Shown here: in pieces, positions 44,465-53,400 of the stretch
Numbering within the stretch: the stretch's first letter is position 1
How the letters are laid out: the number at the start of each line of letters is the position of its first letter
From: Jatrophihabitans sp.
Lineage (GTDB): Bacteria > Actinomycetota > Actinomycetes > Mycobacteriales > Jatrophihabitantaceae
Assembly (NCBI GenBank): GCA_036389035.1
Contig: DASVQQ010000016.1
Span: 52,711 to 116,710, forward strand
DNA length: 64,000 bases
Reading direction: 5' to 3'
Notes under the pieces: generated by a model
The model's database searches: none
What the model saw: only the letters and a program-made list of their open reading frames with translations
Told to the model about the DNA's origin: nothing
Program-made: the position numbers and the translations under genes

Positions 44465-46681
44465 TCAGCCGGTCAGGCCCAATGTGAACGGGTATACCTC
44501 CCCCGCGCCGGCTGCCCGTAGCAGCCTGGCCACCACGGTCAGGGTCCAGCCGGTGTCACAGAAGTCATCGACCAGCAGCACCGGCGCCCCCCGGTGCTCA
44601 CCGGCCAGTTGCTCGCCCAGGCGGGCCGGCAACCGGTAGCTGTCCCAGCAGCCCTTGAGCCGCTGGGCGCTGTTGGACCGCCCGGTCTCTGACCGCCCGA
44701 GGTGCTCGACCGGGCCGAGGTCAGTCAGCCGGCCGATCCGGCTCAACTGGGCGGCGAGGTCGGCGACCAGCAGCGGCCGGCGCAGCGAGCCGACGTGCAG
44801 CACTGCCACCGGACGGGACTGCCAGCCCCAGTCAGCCAGCACGCTGACGCTGGCCGTGATCAGCTCCGGGGGAACCGGGCCGTCCGGGCCGGCCTCGGAC
44901 AGCGCTGCCCGGACCCGGCTGCCGTAGCCGAGGTCGGTGAACCGGGCGATGGCCCGTCCGGGCTCGGCCGACTCGGCGGCGGCGATCTTGCCCCGGACCG
45001 GCACCCCCAGCGATTCCATCGCCGACGGCCACTGCCGGCGCGGCTCCAGCACCACGCCGGGGCGTTTCAGGCTGGCCTCGGCCTCGGCGACCGCGGCGGC
45101 CGGGGCGGCGGCGCTCAGCGACAGCCCGCCGCAGTTGTCACACCGTCCGCAGTCCTCGGCGGCGGGGTCGTCGAGCTGGGTCCGCAGGTAACGCATCCGG
45201 CACGAGGTCAGGCGCAGGTACTCGCGCATCGCCTGCTGCTCTGCACGGCGCACCTCGTTGAGCCTGGTGTAGCGCTCGGCGTCGTACTGCCACGGCTGCC
45301 CGGTCGCGACCCAGCCGCCCTTGACCCGCCGCACCGCGCCGTCGACGTCCAGCACCTTCAGCATCGTCTCCAGCCGGGCCCGGGACAGCTCGATCCGGGG
45401 CTCCAGCGCGGCGGTGCTCATCGGGGCCGGGCTGCTGCCGAGCACCTCCAGCGCCTGGCGGACCTGGCCCGGGCCCGGAAAGCCGACCGAGGCGAAGTAG
45501 TCCCAGACCGCCTGGTCCTCGGGGCCGGGCAGCAGGATCACCGGCGCGCGGTCCAGCCGCCGGCCGGCCCGTCCGACCTGCTGGTAGTAGGCGATCACCG
45601 AGGCCGGCGCGCCGAAGTGGATCACGAAGCCGAGGTCCGGCTTGTCGAAGCCCATGCCCAGCGCGGAGGTGGCCACCAGCGCCTTCACCCGGTTGTTGAT
45701 CAGGTCGTCCTCGGCAGCCAGCCGTTCGGTCTGCTCGGTCTGGCCCGAGTAGGCCGCCACCGGATGACCGCGCTCGCGCAGGTAGCCGGCGACCTCGTGC
45801 GTCGCGGCCACCGTGAGGGTGTAGATGATGCCGGAGCCGGCGAGCGTGCCGAGCTGGTCGGCGAGCCAGGCCAGCCGGTGCGCGCTCGAGGCCAGCGACA
45901 GCACGCCGAGCTGCAAGGACTCGCGGTCCAGGCTGCCGCGCAGCACCAGCACCTCATCGCTTCGCTGACCCGGCGCCTCACCGGCCGGGCTGCCCAGCCC
46001 GAGCACCTCTGTCACGTCCGCCACCACCCGGCTGTTGGCCGTCGCCGTGGTGGCCAGCACCGGTATGCCGTCCGGCAGCTGCGGCAGCAGGGTGCGCAAC
46101 CGGCGGAAGTCCGGCCGGAAGTCGTGGCCCCAGTCGCTGATGCAGTGCGCCTCGTCCACCACCAGCAGGCCGCAGGTGGCCGCCAGCCGGGGCAGCACCT
46201 GGTCGCGGAACTCGGGGTTGTTCAGCCGCTCCGGGGACAGCAGCAGCACGTCGAGCTCGCCCCGGTGCACCGCCGCGTAGCTGGCCGCCCAGTCCTCCAG
46301 GTTGGTCGAGTTGATCGTCGCGGCCCGGATGCCGGCCTGTTCGGCGGCGGCGATCTGGTTGCGCATCAGGGCCAGCAGCGGCGAGATGATCACGGTCGGG
46401 CCGGCGCCGCGAGCGCGCAGCAGGGCGGTCGCGACGAAGTAGACGGCCGACTTTCCCCACCCGGTGCGCTGGACGACCAGGGCTCGACGCCGGTCCACCA
46501 TCAGGGCCTCGATCGCCGTCCACTGATCCTCTCGCAGCTCGGCGGCCGGGCCGGCCAGCGCCCGCAGGGTCGCCTCGGCCTGCTCGCGCAGCTGTGCCCG
46601 GTCCTCGCTGGGGCGCGGCAGGTCCTCGCTGGGGCGCGGCGGGTCCTCGCTGTGGCCCGCCACCGGAGCCGAGAAGGTCAT
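44465..46681 (-). CDS. recQ: RecQ-type DNA helicase fused to a phosphoribosyltransferase-like domain
   Basis: A 738-residue SF2 helicase. The Walker A-like VVQRTGWGKSAVYF lies at about 68-82, VVDEAHCISDWGHDFRP near 175, and the helicase motif VI QVGRAGRRLD in the middle. A zinc-binding region follows at about 490-520 (CRMRYLR...CGRCDNCGG). The last 130 residues carry PVLLVDDFCDTGWTLTVVA, the PRPP-binding loop of type I phosphoribosyltransferases (ComF/GntX-like). RecQ unwinds forks and recombination intermediates. RecQ-PRTase fusions occur in actinobacteria, but the role of the second domain is not known to me. Two tandem SEDLPRP-type repeats begin the protein. Confidence 0.88.
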   Translation of the reverse strand: MTFSAPVAGHSEDPPRPSEDLPRPSEDRAQLREQAEATLRALAGPAAELREDQWTAIEALMVDRRRALVVQRTGWGKSAVYFVATALLRARGAGPTVIISPLLALMRNQIAAAEQAGIRAATINSTNLEDWAASYAAVHRGELDVLLLSPERLNNPEFRDQVLPRLAATCGLLVVDEAHCISDWGHDFRPDFRRLRTLLPQLPDGIPVLATTATANSRVVADVTEVLGLGSPAGEAPGQRSDEVLVLRGSLDRESLQLGVLSLASSAHRLAWLADQLGTLAGSGIIYTLTVAATHEVAGYLRERGHPVAAYSGQTEQTERLAAEDDLINNRVKALVATSALGMGFDKPDLGFVIHFGAPASVIAYYQQVGRAGRRLDRAPVILLPGPEDQAVWDYFASVGFPGPGQVRQALEVLGSSPAPMSTAALEPRIELSRARLETMLKVLDVDGAVRRVKGGWVATGQPWQYDAERYTRLNEVRRAEQQAMREYLRLTSCRMRYLRTQLDDPAAEDCGRCDNCGGLSLSAAAPAAAVAEAEASLKRPGVVLEPRRQWPSAMESLGVPVRGKIAAAESAEPGRAIARFTDLGYGSRVRAALSEAGPDGPVPPELITASVSVLADWGWQSRPVAVLHVGSLRRPLLVADLAAQLSRIGRLTDLGPVEHLGRSETGRSNSAQRLKGCWDSYRLPARLGEQLAGEHRGAPVLLVDDFCDTGWTLTVVARLLRAAGAGEVYPFTLGLTG

Positions 46682-46717
46682 GGCTGATGTCTAGCAGTCG
46701 GATGCGACGATGCTGGC

Positions 46718-48559
46718 ATGAGGCAAACCCCGAACCGGCTCAGCGAACTTCTCGAGCTGCGTCGCAGCACCCTGCTCGACATCGACTCCGAGCAGCGGCT
46801 GCTGGTGGGCAATGACGACAGCGGCTCGACCCAGCTCTACGAGCTGTCCGGCGACGGCGGCTGGACCCAGCTCACCGACCTGGGCGAGCCATGCAGTGGG
46901 CGCTACCTGCCGGGTGAGCGGGCGGTGGTGGTGTCGGCCGACACCGGCGGCACCGAACGCACCCAGCTGTCGCTGCTGCGCCTGGATCAACCGGGTCAGG
47001 CGGATCAACCGGGTCAGGCGGATCAACCGGGTCAGGCCGATCGGCCGGCCGGCCTGCAGCCGCTGGTCCATGACCCGGACTTCATCCACAACCTGCTCGA
47101 CGTCCAGCCCGGCCGGTTGGTCTATGCCACCAACCGCCGCAACAGCGTGGACTTCGACGTCGTCGTGCACACGCTGGAGACCGGTCACGAGCAGGTGCTG
47201 TGGAACAGCGGCGGCTGGTTCACCGACGCCCGGCTGTCACCGGACGGCCGCTGGCTGGCGCTGTCCCGGCTGACCACGGTGGCTGCCTCCTCCGAGCTGT
47301 TGCTGGTCGAGACCGGCACCGGGCAGGCTGAGCCGATCACCGACGCGGGAGTGCCCGGCAACTGGTCCAACCTGCGGTGGCTGCCGGACTCGACCGGGTT
47401 GCTGGCCTCCTCCGACGCCGGCGCGGAGTTCGTCTCGCTGCGCCACTTCGAGCTGGCCGGCCGGCGCTGGTCGACCGTGGCGCAGGCGCCCGAGTGCGAC
47501 GTGTTCGGCTGGGCCGCGCCCGACGGCCGGCAGGTCGCGGTGGTGAGCACCCGCGACGGCGCCGACGAGCTCGCGATCACCGACTGGGACGTCACCGGGC
47601 TCGGCGCCGGTCGGCCGGTCCGCTTTCCGCATCCCGGGGTGCTGACCTTCTGGGCGGACCCGGTCTGGGCGCCGGACTCCAGCGCGCTCGGCATGACGTT
47701 CGGCTCGCCGGTGCAGCCGCCGGAGGTCTACACCTGGCGGGCCGGTGACACCGCCGAGCGGCGGAGCACCAGCAATCCGGCAGCCGCCACCGAGGGCCTG
47801 GCGCAGCCCCGCTCGGCGCGGGTGCCGACGCCGGACGGCGAGCAGATCCCGGTGCTGGTGCTGACCCCGCCCGAACCGGACGGCTCGGCGGTGCTGATCA
47901 TCCACGGCGGCCCGGAGGCCGCGTCGGTGCGCAGCTGGAACCCGGTCGCGGCCGCCCTGACGCTGGCCGGGCACACCGTGGTGCTGCCCAATGTCCGGGG
48001 CTCCACCGGTTACGGCCGGCGGTGGCTGTCACTCGATGACGTGGACAAGCGCCTGGACTCGGTGGCTGACCTGGTGGCGGTGCGCGACTGGCTGCCGACG
48101 GTGGGAGTCGACCCCGGCCGGGTGGCGCTGTACGGCGGTTCCTACGGCGGATACATGGTGCTGGCCGGCCTGGCGTTCCATCCCGGGCTGTGGGCCGCCG
48201 GCGTCGACATCGTCGGCATCTCGTCGCTGGTCACCTTCTTGCAGAACACCTCAGCCTACCGGCGGGCTTACCGGGAAAGGGAATACGGCCGGTTGGCCGA
48301 GGACCTGGCGGTGCTCGAGGCCGCCTCGCCGCTGCCGATCATCGACCGGGTGCGGGCGCCGCTGCTGGTGATCCACGGCGCCAACGACCCGCGGGTGCCG
48401 CTGTCCGAGGCCGAGCAGGTGGTGGCCGCGGTGCGCGCCAACGGCGTCGAATGCCAGCTGCTGGTCTATTCGGACGAGGGTCACGGCCTGGCCAAGCGCG
48501 CCAACCAGCTCGACGCCTACCCGCAGGTGCTGGACTTCCTGGCCCGCCAGCTGAGCTGA
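46718..48559 (+). CDS. S9-family peptidase (prolyl oligopeptidase/acylaminoacyl peptidase-like)
   Basis: A 613-residue serine peptidase with an N-terminal beta-propeller (about 20-370; WLPDSTGLL and DPVWAPDSSALGM repeats) and a C-terminal alpha/beta hydrolase. The triad is visible: S475 in GGSYGGYMV, D557 in HGANDPRVPL and H589 in DEGHGLAK. No signal peptide, so cytoplasmic. It cleaves short peptides after proline or removes acyl-amino acids; the exact preference is not deducible. Three DQPGQA repeats interrupt a propeller loop near residues 90-107. Divergent from recQ with 36 bases between starts. Confidence 0.88.
   Translation: MRQTPNRLSELLELRRSTLLDIDSEQRLLVGNDDSGSTQLYELSGDGGWTQLTDLGEPCSGRYLPGERAVVVSADTGGTERTQLSLLRLDQPGQADQPGQADQPGQADRPAGLQPLVHDPDFIHNLLDVQPGRLVYATNRRNSVDFDVVVHTLETGHEQVLWNSGGWFTDARLSPDGRWLALSRLTTVAASSELLLVETGTGQAEPITDAGVPGNWSNLRWLPDSTGLLASSDAGAEFVSLRHFELAGRRWSTVAQAPECDVFGWAAPDGRQVAVVSTRDGADELAITDWDVTGLGAGRPVRFPHPGVLTFWADPVWAPDSSALGMTFGSPVQPPEVYTWRAGDTAERRSTSNPAAATEGLAQPRSARVPTPDGEQIPVLVLTPPEPDGSAVLIIHGGPEAASVRSWNPVAAALTLAGHTVVLPNVRGSTGYGRRWLSLDDVDKRLDSVADLVAVRDWLPTVGVDPGRVALYGGSYGGYMVLAGLAFHPGLWAAGVDIVGISSLVTFLQNTSAYRRAYREREYGRLAEDLAVLEAASPLPIIDRVRAPLLVIHGANDPRVPLSEAEQVVAAVRANGVECQLLVYSDEGHGLAKRANQLDAYPQVLDFLARQLS
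46985..47038 (+). repeat. Three 18-base tandem repeats in the S9 peptidase gene
   Basis: GATCAACCGGGTCAGGCG is repeated three times (46985, 47003, 47021; the last copy ends CC). In frame, giving DQPGQA in a surface loop of the beta-propeller. Confidence 0.9.
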
Positions 48560-48738
48560 ACACCCTTCTGAACACGAAGTAAGTCCTGAATACGGAATTG
48601 GTGACAGCTATTTCGTGTCAGGTGAAGGCTTTTCCCTCCGGATGGCGCTGGACAGCTATAACGTGCGCCGCACGATGACCGCGCCGAACTGCCGTAAGCG
48701 CCGTTCCGCAGTCACCTTTAGAAGAAAGGGGACTCTAC

Positions 48739-49119
48739 GTGCGGAAACTCTTTTCTCGGCGGTTCCTGGCCAGCACCGTCACGATCCCAGTGGTAGCCGG
48801 GGGCCTGGTGTTCGTGACCCCGGGCGTCGCCGAGGCGGTGACCTGCGGCCAGAGTTGGTCCAACAAGGACCCGGGCGGGGGAGCGGGAATCACCATCCCC
48901 AGTGAAGGGCAGTACACCTTTCCGCTGCACACCGGGATGTACGGCGACTGCCGGGTGACCTGGAATGTCAGCACCGGCATCAGGCTGCGCTATGACTGCT
49001 ACCGGCGAAACTCCTACGGCAACACCTGGACCCACCTGAAACTCGCCAGCAACCCAGAGGTCCGCGGTTGGGCATGGGACAACTACCTGAACGACGGCGG
49101 CTCGGTCTATCCCTGCTGA
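48739..49119 (+). CDS. Small secreted protein, first of a tandem paralogous pair
   Basis: A 126-residue exported protein: Arg-rich n-region (RKLFSRRF), hydrophobic core, and a signal peptidase I site after AEA at residue 33. The mature part begins VTCGQSW and has four cysteines (C36, then GDC, DCY, YPC), probably two disulfides, and many aromatic residues. The start is a GTG with GAAAGGGG upstream. Length and layout resemble actinobacterial secreted SH3-like or lectin-like small proteins, but I cannot name a family. The downstream gene is a clear duplicate. Confidence 0.75.
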   Translation: MRKLFSRRFLASTVTIPVVAGGLVFVTPGVAEAVTCGQSWSNKDPGGGAGITIPSEGQYTFPLHTGMYGDCRVTWNVSTGIRLRYDCYRRNSYGNTWTHLKLASNPEVRGWAWDNYLNDGGSVYPC

Positions 49120-49166
49120 CACCACAGCGCCATTCCCGATCGGCAACGTTGACTGAAAGGTTTGAC

Positions 49167-49547
49167 ATGAGCATTCGAAAGCTGTTCTCCCGGCGGTTCC
49201 TGGCCAGCGCGGTGACGGTTCCGCTGGTGGCCGGGAGCCTGGTGTTCGTGACCCCCGGCGTCGCCGAGGCGGTGACCTGCGGCCAGAGCTGGTCCAACAA
49301 GGACCCGGGCTGGGGAACGGGCACCCACTCCGCCGAGAGCCCCTACACCGTTCCGTTGCACAGCGGCATGTACGGCGACTGCCGGGTGACTTCCAGGGTC
49401 AGCACCGGCATCAAGCTCTGGTACCACTGCTACCGGCGCAACTCCTACGGCAACACCTGGACGCACGTGCGTATCGACGGCACGGACTGGAAGGGCTGGG
49501 TGTGGGACGAGTACCTCAACGACGGCGGGTCGTACTACCCCTGCTGA
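49167..49547 (+). CDS. Small secreted protein, second of a tandem paralogous pair
   Basis: A 126-residue paralogue of the preceding gene with an almost identical signal peptide (KLFSRRFLAS, cleaved after AEA) and the same cysteine pattern and C-terminus (DGGSYYPC). The middle differs in charge and in the loop after WSNKDPG. The start is the ATG at 49167 with GAAAGG nine bases upstream. Only 47 bases separate it from the first copy, so they are probably one transcript. A terminator-like hairpin follows. Confidence 0.78.
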   Translation: MSIRKLFSRRFLASAVTVPLVAGSLVFVTPGVAEAVTCGQSWSNKDPGWGTGTHSAESPYTVPLHSGMYGDCRVTSRVSTGIKLWYHCYRRNSYGNTWTHVRIDGTDWKGWVWDEYLNDGGSYYPC

Positions 49548-49610
49548 GCCGGCATCGGTTGTGCCGGCATCGGCTGAGCCGGCATCGGTTGTGCTGGCAT
49601 CGGTTATGCC
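49546..49610 (+). repeat. 15-base tandem repeat after the secreted protein pair
   Basis: About four copies of a GAGCCGGCATCGGTT-type unit (starting at 49546, 49561, 49576 and 49591) with small variations, beginning in the stop codon of the second secreted protein gene. Outside any gene. Confidence 0.8.
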
Positions 49611-49621
49611 CTCCTGTTGAT

Positions 49622-49671
49622 CGACGCGTAGCGGTTTCGAACGCCCTGACGACCGGAACCGCTACGCGTCG
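49622..49671. terminator. Long hairpin between convergent genes
   Basis: CGACGCGTAGCGGTT at 49622-49636 pairs perfectly with AACCGCTACGCGTCG at 49657-49671, and two more pairs (one G-U) extend it to 17. The loop is 16 bases. No T-tract follows, which is common in high-GC actinobacteria. Its place between the secreted pair and the convergent LysE gene suggests a bidirectional terminator. Confidence 0.75.
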
Positions 49672-49700
49672 GCCCAGGCGGTCGCCTCCCGACGCTCACC

Positions 49701-50345
49701 TCAGCCGCTCACCGGGCGGGCCTGGTCGGTGGCGATCTTGACCGCCAGCACGCCGAGCACGGTGCCCATCAGGTAGCGCTGCGCGCGCAGCCAGCCGGGT
49801 CGGTGGGCGAAGAACGAGGCGAGGGTGCCGGCGGCCAGCAGGATGAGCAGGTTGCCGGTCAGTGCCACCGCGATCTGCACGCCGCCGAGCACGAAGCCCT
49901 GCAGCAGCACGTGCCCGGCCTCCGGGTGCACGAACTGCGGGATCAGCGACAGGTACAGCACCGCGATCTTGGGGTTGAGCAGGTTGGTCATCATGCCCAT
50001 GGTGAACAGCCGCCGGTCCGAGTCCGGCGCCATCGCGGTCGGCGCGAAGACGGCGGTGCCGCCCGGCCGCAGCACGTTGAAGGCCAACCACCCCAGGTAG
50101 CAGGCGCCGGCGATCCGCAGCGCGAGGTAGAGCTCGGGCACGGCCACGAAAATCGCGGACAGCCCCAGGTTGGTGGCGGTCAGGTACACCAGAAAGCCGA
50201 CCGCCACCCCGCCGAGCGAGATCACCCCGGCCCGCCGGCCCTGGGTGATGCTGCGCGAGACCAGGTACATCATGTTCGGCCCGGGCGTCAGCACCAGGGC
50301 CAGCGCCACCAGGAACACGCCGAGCAGCGCCGATTCGGTGACCAC
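49701..50345 (-). CDS. LysE/RhtB family amino-acid exporter
   Basis: A 214-residue membrane protein with six hydrophobic helices. ALVLTPGPNMMYLVSRSITQGRRAG is the LysE/RhtB signature and GACYLGWLAFNVLR follows. Members export amino acids such as homoserine, threonine, leucine or lysine by proton antiport; the substrate here is not defined. The start is a GTG at 50345; the frame opens far upstream, antisense to dnaE2. The gene lies divergent from dnaE2, with the SOS promoter 70-90 bases away. Confidence 0.88.
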   Translation of the reverse strand: MVTESALLGVFLVALALVLTPGPNMMYLVSRSITQGRRAGVISLGGVAVGFLVYLTATNLGLSAIFVAVPELYLALRIAGACYLGWLAFNVLRPGGTAVFAPTAMAPDSDRRLFTMGMMTNLLNPKIAVLYLSLIPQFVHPEAGHVLLQGFVLGGVQIAVALTGNLLILLAAGTLASFFAHRPGWLRAQRYLMGTVLGVLAVKIATDQARPVSG

Positions 50346-50416
50346 CGGGCCGATGCTATGCAGGCCCGCGCCGCCTGCCAATCTCCCCCCGGGAAAGTCG
50401 CTGCGTCGGCTCAAAT

Positions 50417-50444
50417 TCGAACATATGTTCAGTACACTTCGTCT
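50417..50444 (+). promoter_or_regulatory. LexA box and promoter before dnaE2
   Basis: TCGAAC-ATAT-GTTCAG at 50417-50432 matches the SOS box TCGAAC-N4-GTTCGA except for the last two bases. TACACT at 50433-50438 is a plausible -10 box, putting the transcript start near the ATG at 50445. No Shine-Dalgarno is present, so a leaderless, LexA-repressed mRNA is likely, as at imuA'. Confidence 0.8.
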
Positions 50445-53400
50445 ATGGGGTTCGACAATCCGGTAGTGCCGTGGCGTGAGCTGGAACGGCGGCTGTCCGG
50501 ACGTTCGAAGCCCACCGCGGGCCAGGACGCCGAACCGGAGGCCAGCCAGGACAGCGAACCACTGGCCTTCAAGCGCCGGGGCCACACCAGCGACCACGGC
50601 CCTGATGGTGGCGACGCGCCGCTGTGGAGCCGCAAGCGGCTGGCCTACGAGGCGCCGCAGATCCCGCTGGCCCCCTCCAGCCCGGTGCCCTACGCCGAGC
50701 TGCACGCCCACTCCTCCTTCTCCTTTCTCGACGGCGCGTGCGACCCCGAGCAGCTGGTCGAAGAAGCGGTCGCCCTCGGCCTGCAGGCTCTGGCGCTGAC
50801 CGACCACGACGGGATGTACGGCGTCGCCCGATTCGCTGAAGCGGCCGATGCCCTGGGATTGCCGACGGTGTTCGGCGCCGAGCTCAACACCGGGATCGAG
50901 CTGCCCAGCACCCGCGCCGAGCGATCGATCGCCGCCCGGTCCGGCGTGCCCGACCCGCCCGGCACCCACCTGCTGGTGCTGGCCCGCAACCCGGCCGGCT
51001 ACGCCAGCCTGTGCCGGGGGATCAGCCAGGCCAACCTGCGCGGCGGCGCCAAGGGCCGCCCGGTCTACGACTTGGATGAGCTAGCCGAACTGTCCAATGA
51101 CAACTGGCTGATCCTCACCGGCTGCCGCAAGGGCAGCGTCCGGCAGGCCCTGGAAAGCAGCGACGGGGGCGGCGGCTTCGCCCTCGACCCGGCCAGGCAC
51201 GCGCTGGACGAGCTGATCGGCCGGTTCGGCCGGGACAACGTCGCCGTCGAGCTCACCCATGCCCTGGAGCCGCTGGCCGACGAGCGCTACGCGGCGCTGG
51301 CCGAACTGGCCGGTGAGCAGCGGCTGCAGCTGGTCGCCAGCACCGCCGCGCACTACGCCGCTCCGCGCAACCGGCCGCTGGCCACCGCGATGGCCGCGGT
51401 CCGGGCCCGGACCAGCCTGGACGCCCTGGACGGCTGGCTGCCGGGCTGGGCCGGCCAGCACCTGAGGTCCGGAGCCGAGGTCGCGGCCCGGCTGCGGCAC
51501 TACCCGCAAGCCGTGGCGGCAGCGGCCCGGCTCGGCGCCGAGCTGGCCTTTCCGCTGCGGCTGGTGGCGCCGAAGCTGCCCCCGTTCCCGGTGCCCGACG
51601 GCGTGGCCGATGAGATGAGCTACCTGCGGCAGCTGACCTACGCCGGGGCCCGCATCCGGTACGGCCCGCCCGGCCCGGCCACTGACCGGGCCTACCGCCA
51701 GCTCGAGCACGAGCTGACGGTCATCGACGAGCTCGGCTTCCCCGGGTACTTCCTGGTGGTCTGGGAGCTGACCCAGTTCTGCGCCGAGCGCCAGATCCTC
51801 TGCCAGGGACGGGGCTCGGCCGCCAACTCCGCGGTCTGCTTCGCGCTCGGCATCACCGCCGTGGACTCGGTCGGGCACAACCTGCTGTTCGAGCGGTTCC
51901 TGGCGCCCGAGCGCGACGGCCCGCCCGACATCGACATCGACATCGAGTCCGACCGGCGCGAAGAGGTCATCCAGCACGTCTATGAACGGCACGGCCGCCA
52001 GCACGCCGCCCAGGTCGCCAACGTCATCACCTACCGGCCGCGCTCAGCGGTCCGCGACATCGCGCGGGCGCTGGGCTACGCCCAGGGCCAGCAGGACGCC
52101 TGGAGCAAGCAGGTCGGCCACGGCTACGCCCGCGCGGCGCCCGGCGAGCAGCCCCGCGCGGCGCCCGGCGAGCAGCCCGGCGCGGCGCCCGGCGAGCAGC
52201 CCCGCGCGACGCCCGGCGAGCAGCCCGGCGCGGCGCCCGGCGAGCAGCCCGACGCGGTGCCCGAGCAGGTGCTGGCCCTGGCCGCGCAGCTGCAGAACGC
52301 CCCGCGGCACCTCGGCATCCACTCCGGCGGCATGGTGATCTGCGACCGTCCGGTGATCGAGGTCTGCCCGGTCGAGTGGGGCCGGATGCCCGGCCGGACC
52401 GTGCTGCAGTGGGACAAGGACGACTGCGCCGCCACCGGCCTGGTGAAGTTCGACCTGCTCGGGCTGGGCATGCTGTCGGCGCTGAAGTACTGCTTCGAGT
52501 TCGTCGAGGACTACCACGGCCACCGGTACGGCCTGCACGAGATCCCGCCCGAGGACCCCAAGGTCTATGACATGTTGTGCGCCGCCGACACCGTCGGGGT
52601 GTTCCAGATCGAGTCCCGGGCCCAGATGGCGACGCTGCCCCGGCTCAAGCCCCGCACCTTCTACGACCTGGTCGTCGAGATCGCGCTGATCCGGCCGGGC
52701 CCGATCCAGGGCGGCGCGGTGCATCCCTACCTGCGCCGCCGCAACGGCCAGGAGCCGGTCAGCTATCCGCACCCGAGCCTGCGGCCGGCGCTGGAGCGCA
52801 CCTACGGGATCCCGCTGTTCCAGGAACAGCTGATGCGGGTGGCGATCGACGCGGCCGGCTGCAGCCCGACCGAAGCCGATCAGGTCCGCCGGGCGATGGG
52901 CTCCAAGCGCAGCGAGGAGAAGATGGCGCGGCTGCGCGACCGGCTCTATGACGGCATGCGGGCCAACGGCATCACCGACGAGGTCGCCGACGACATCTAC
53001 ACCAAGATCAAGTCCTTCGCCGCCTACGGCTTCGCCGAGAGCCACTCGATCAGCTTCGCCTTTCTGGTCTACGCCTCGTCCTGGTTGAAGCTGTACTACC
53101 CGGCGGCGTTCTGCGCGGCGCTGCTCAACGCCCAGCCGATGGGCTTCTACTCACCCCAGTCGCTGGTGCAGGACGCCAAGCGGCACGGGGTGGCCGTCCG
53201 CGGCCCGGACATCAACGCCTCACTGGCGCCGGCCTGCCTGCAGGACGCCGAGGCGGGTGAGTCCAGCTACTCCGGTCCCGGCCCCGGCCAGCCGGCGGTG
53301 CGGCTGGGACTGTCCAGCGTCCGGACGATCGGCGACGAGCTGGCCCAGCGGATCGTGACCGAGCGCGAGCACTCCGACTACGCCAGCATCACCGAACTGG

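Noticed and set aside
49803..50444. An upstream extension of the dnaE2 frame by over 200 codons
   Set aside because: It lies antisense to the LysE exporter gene, and the SOS box and -10 box place the start at 50445.
52131..52268. Regularly spaced repeats resembling a CRISPR array
   Set aside because: The 24-base units are contiguous without unique spacers, keep the reading frame of dnaE2 and encode PGEQP repeats; this is a coding minisatellite.
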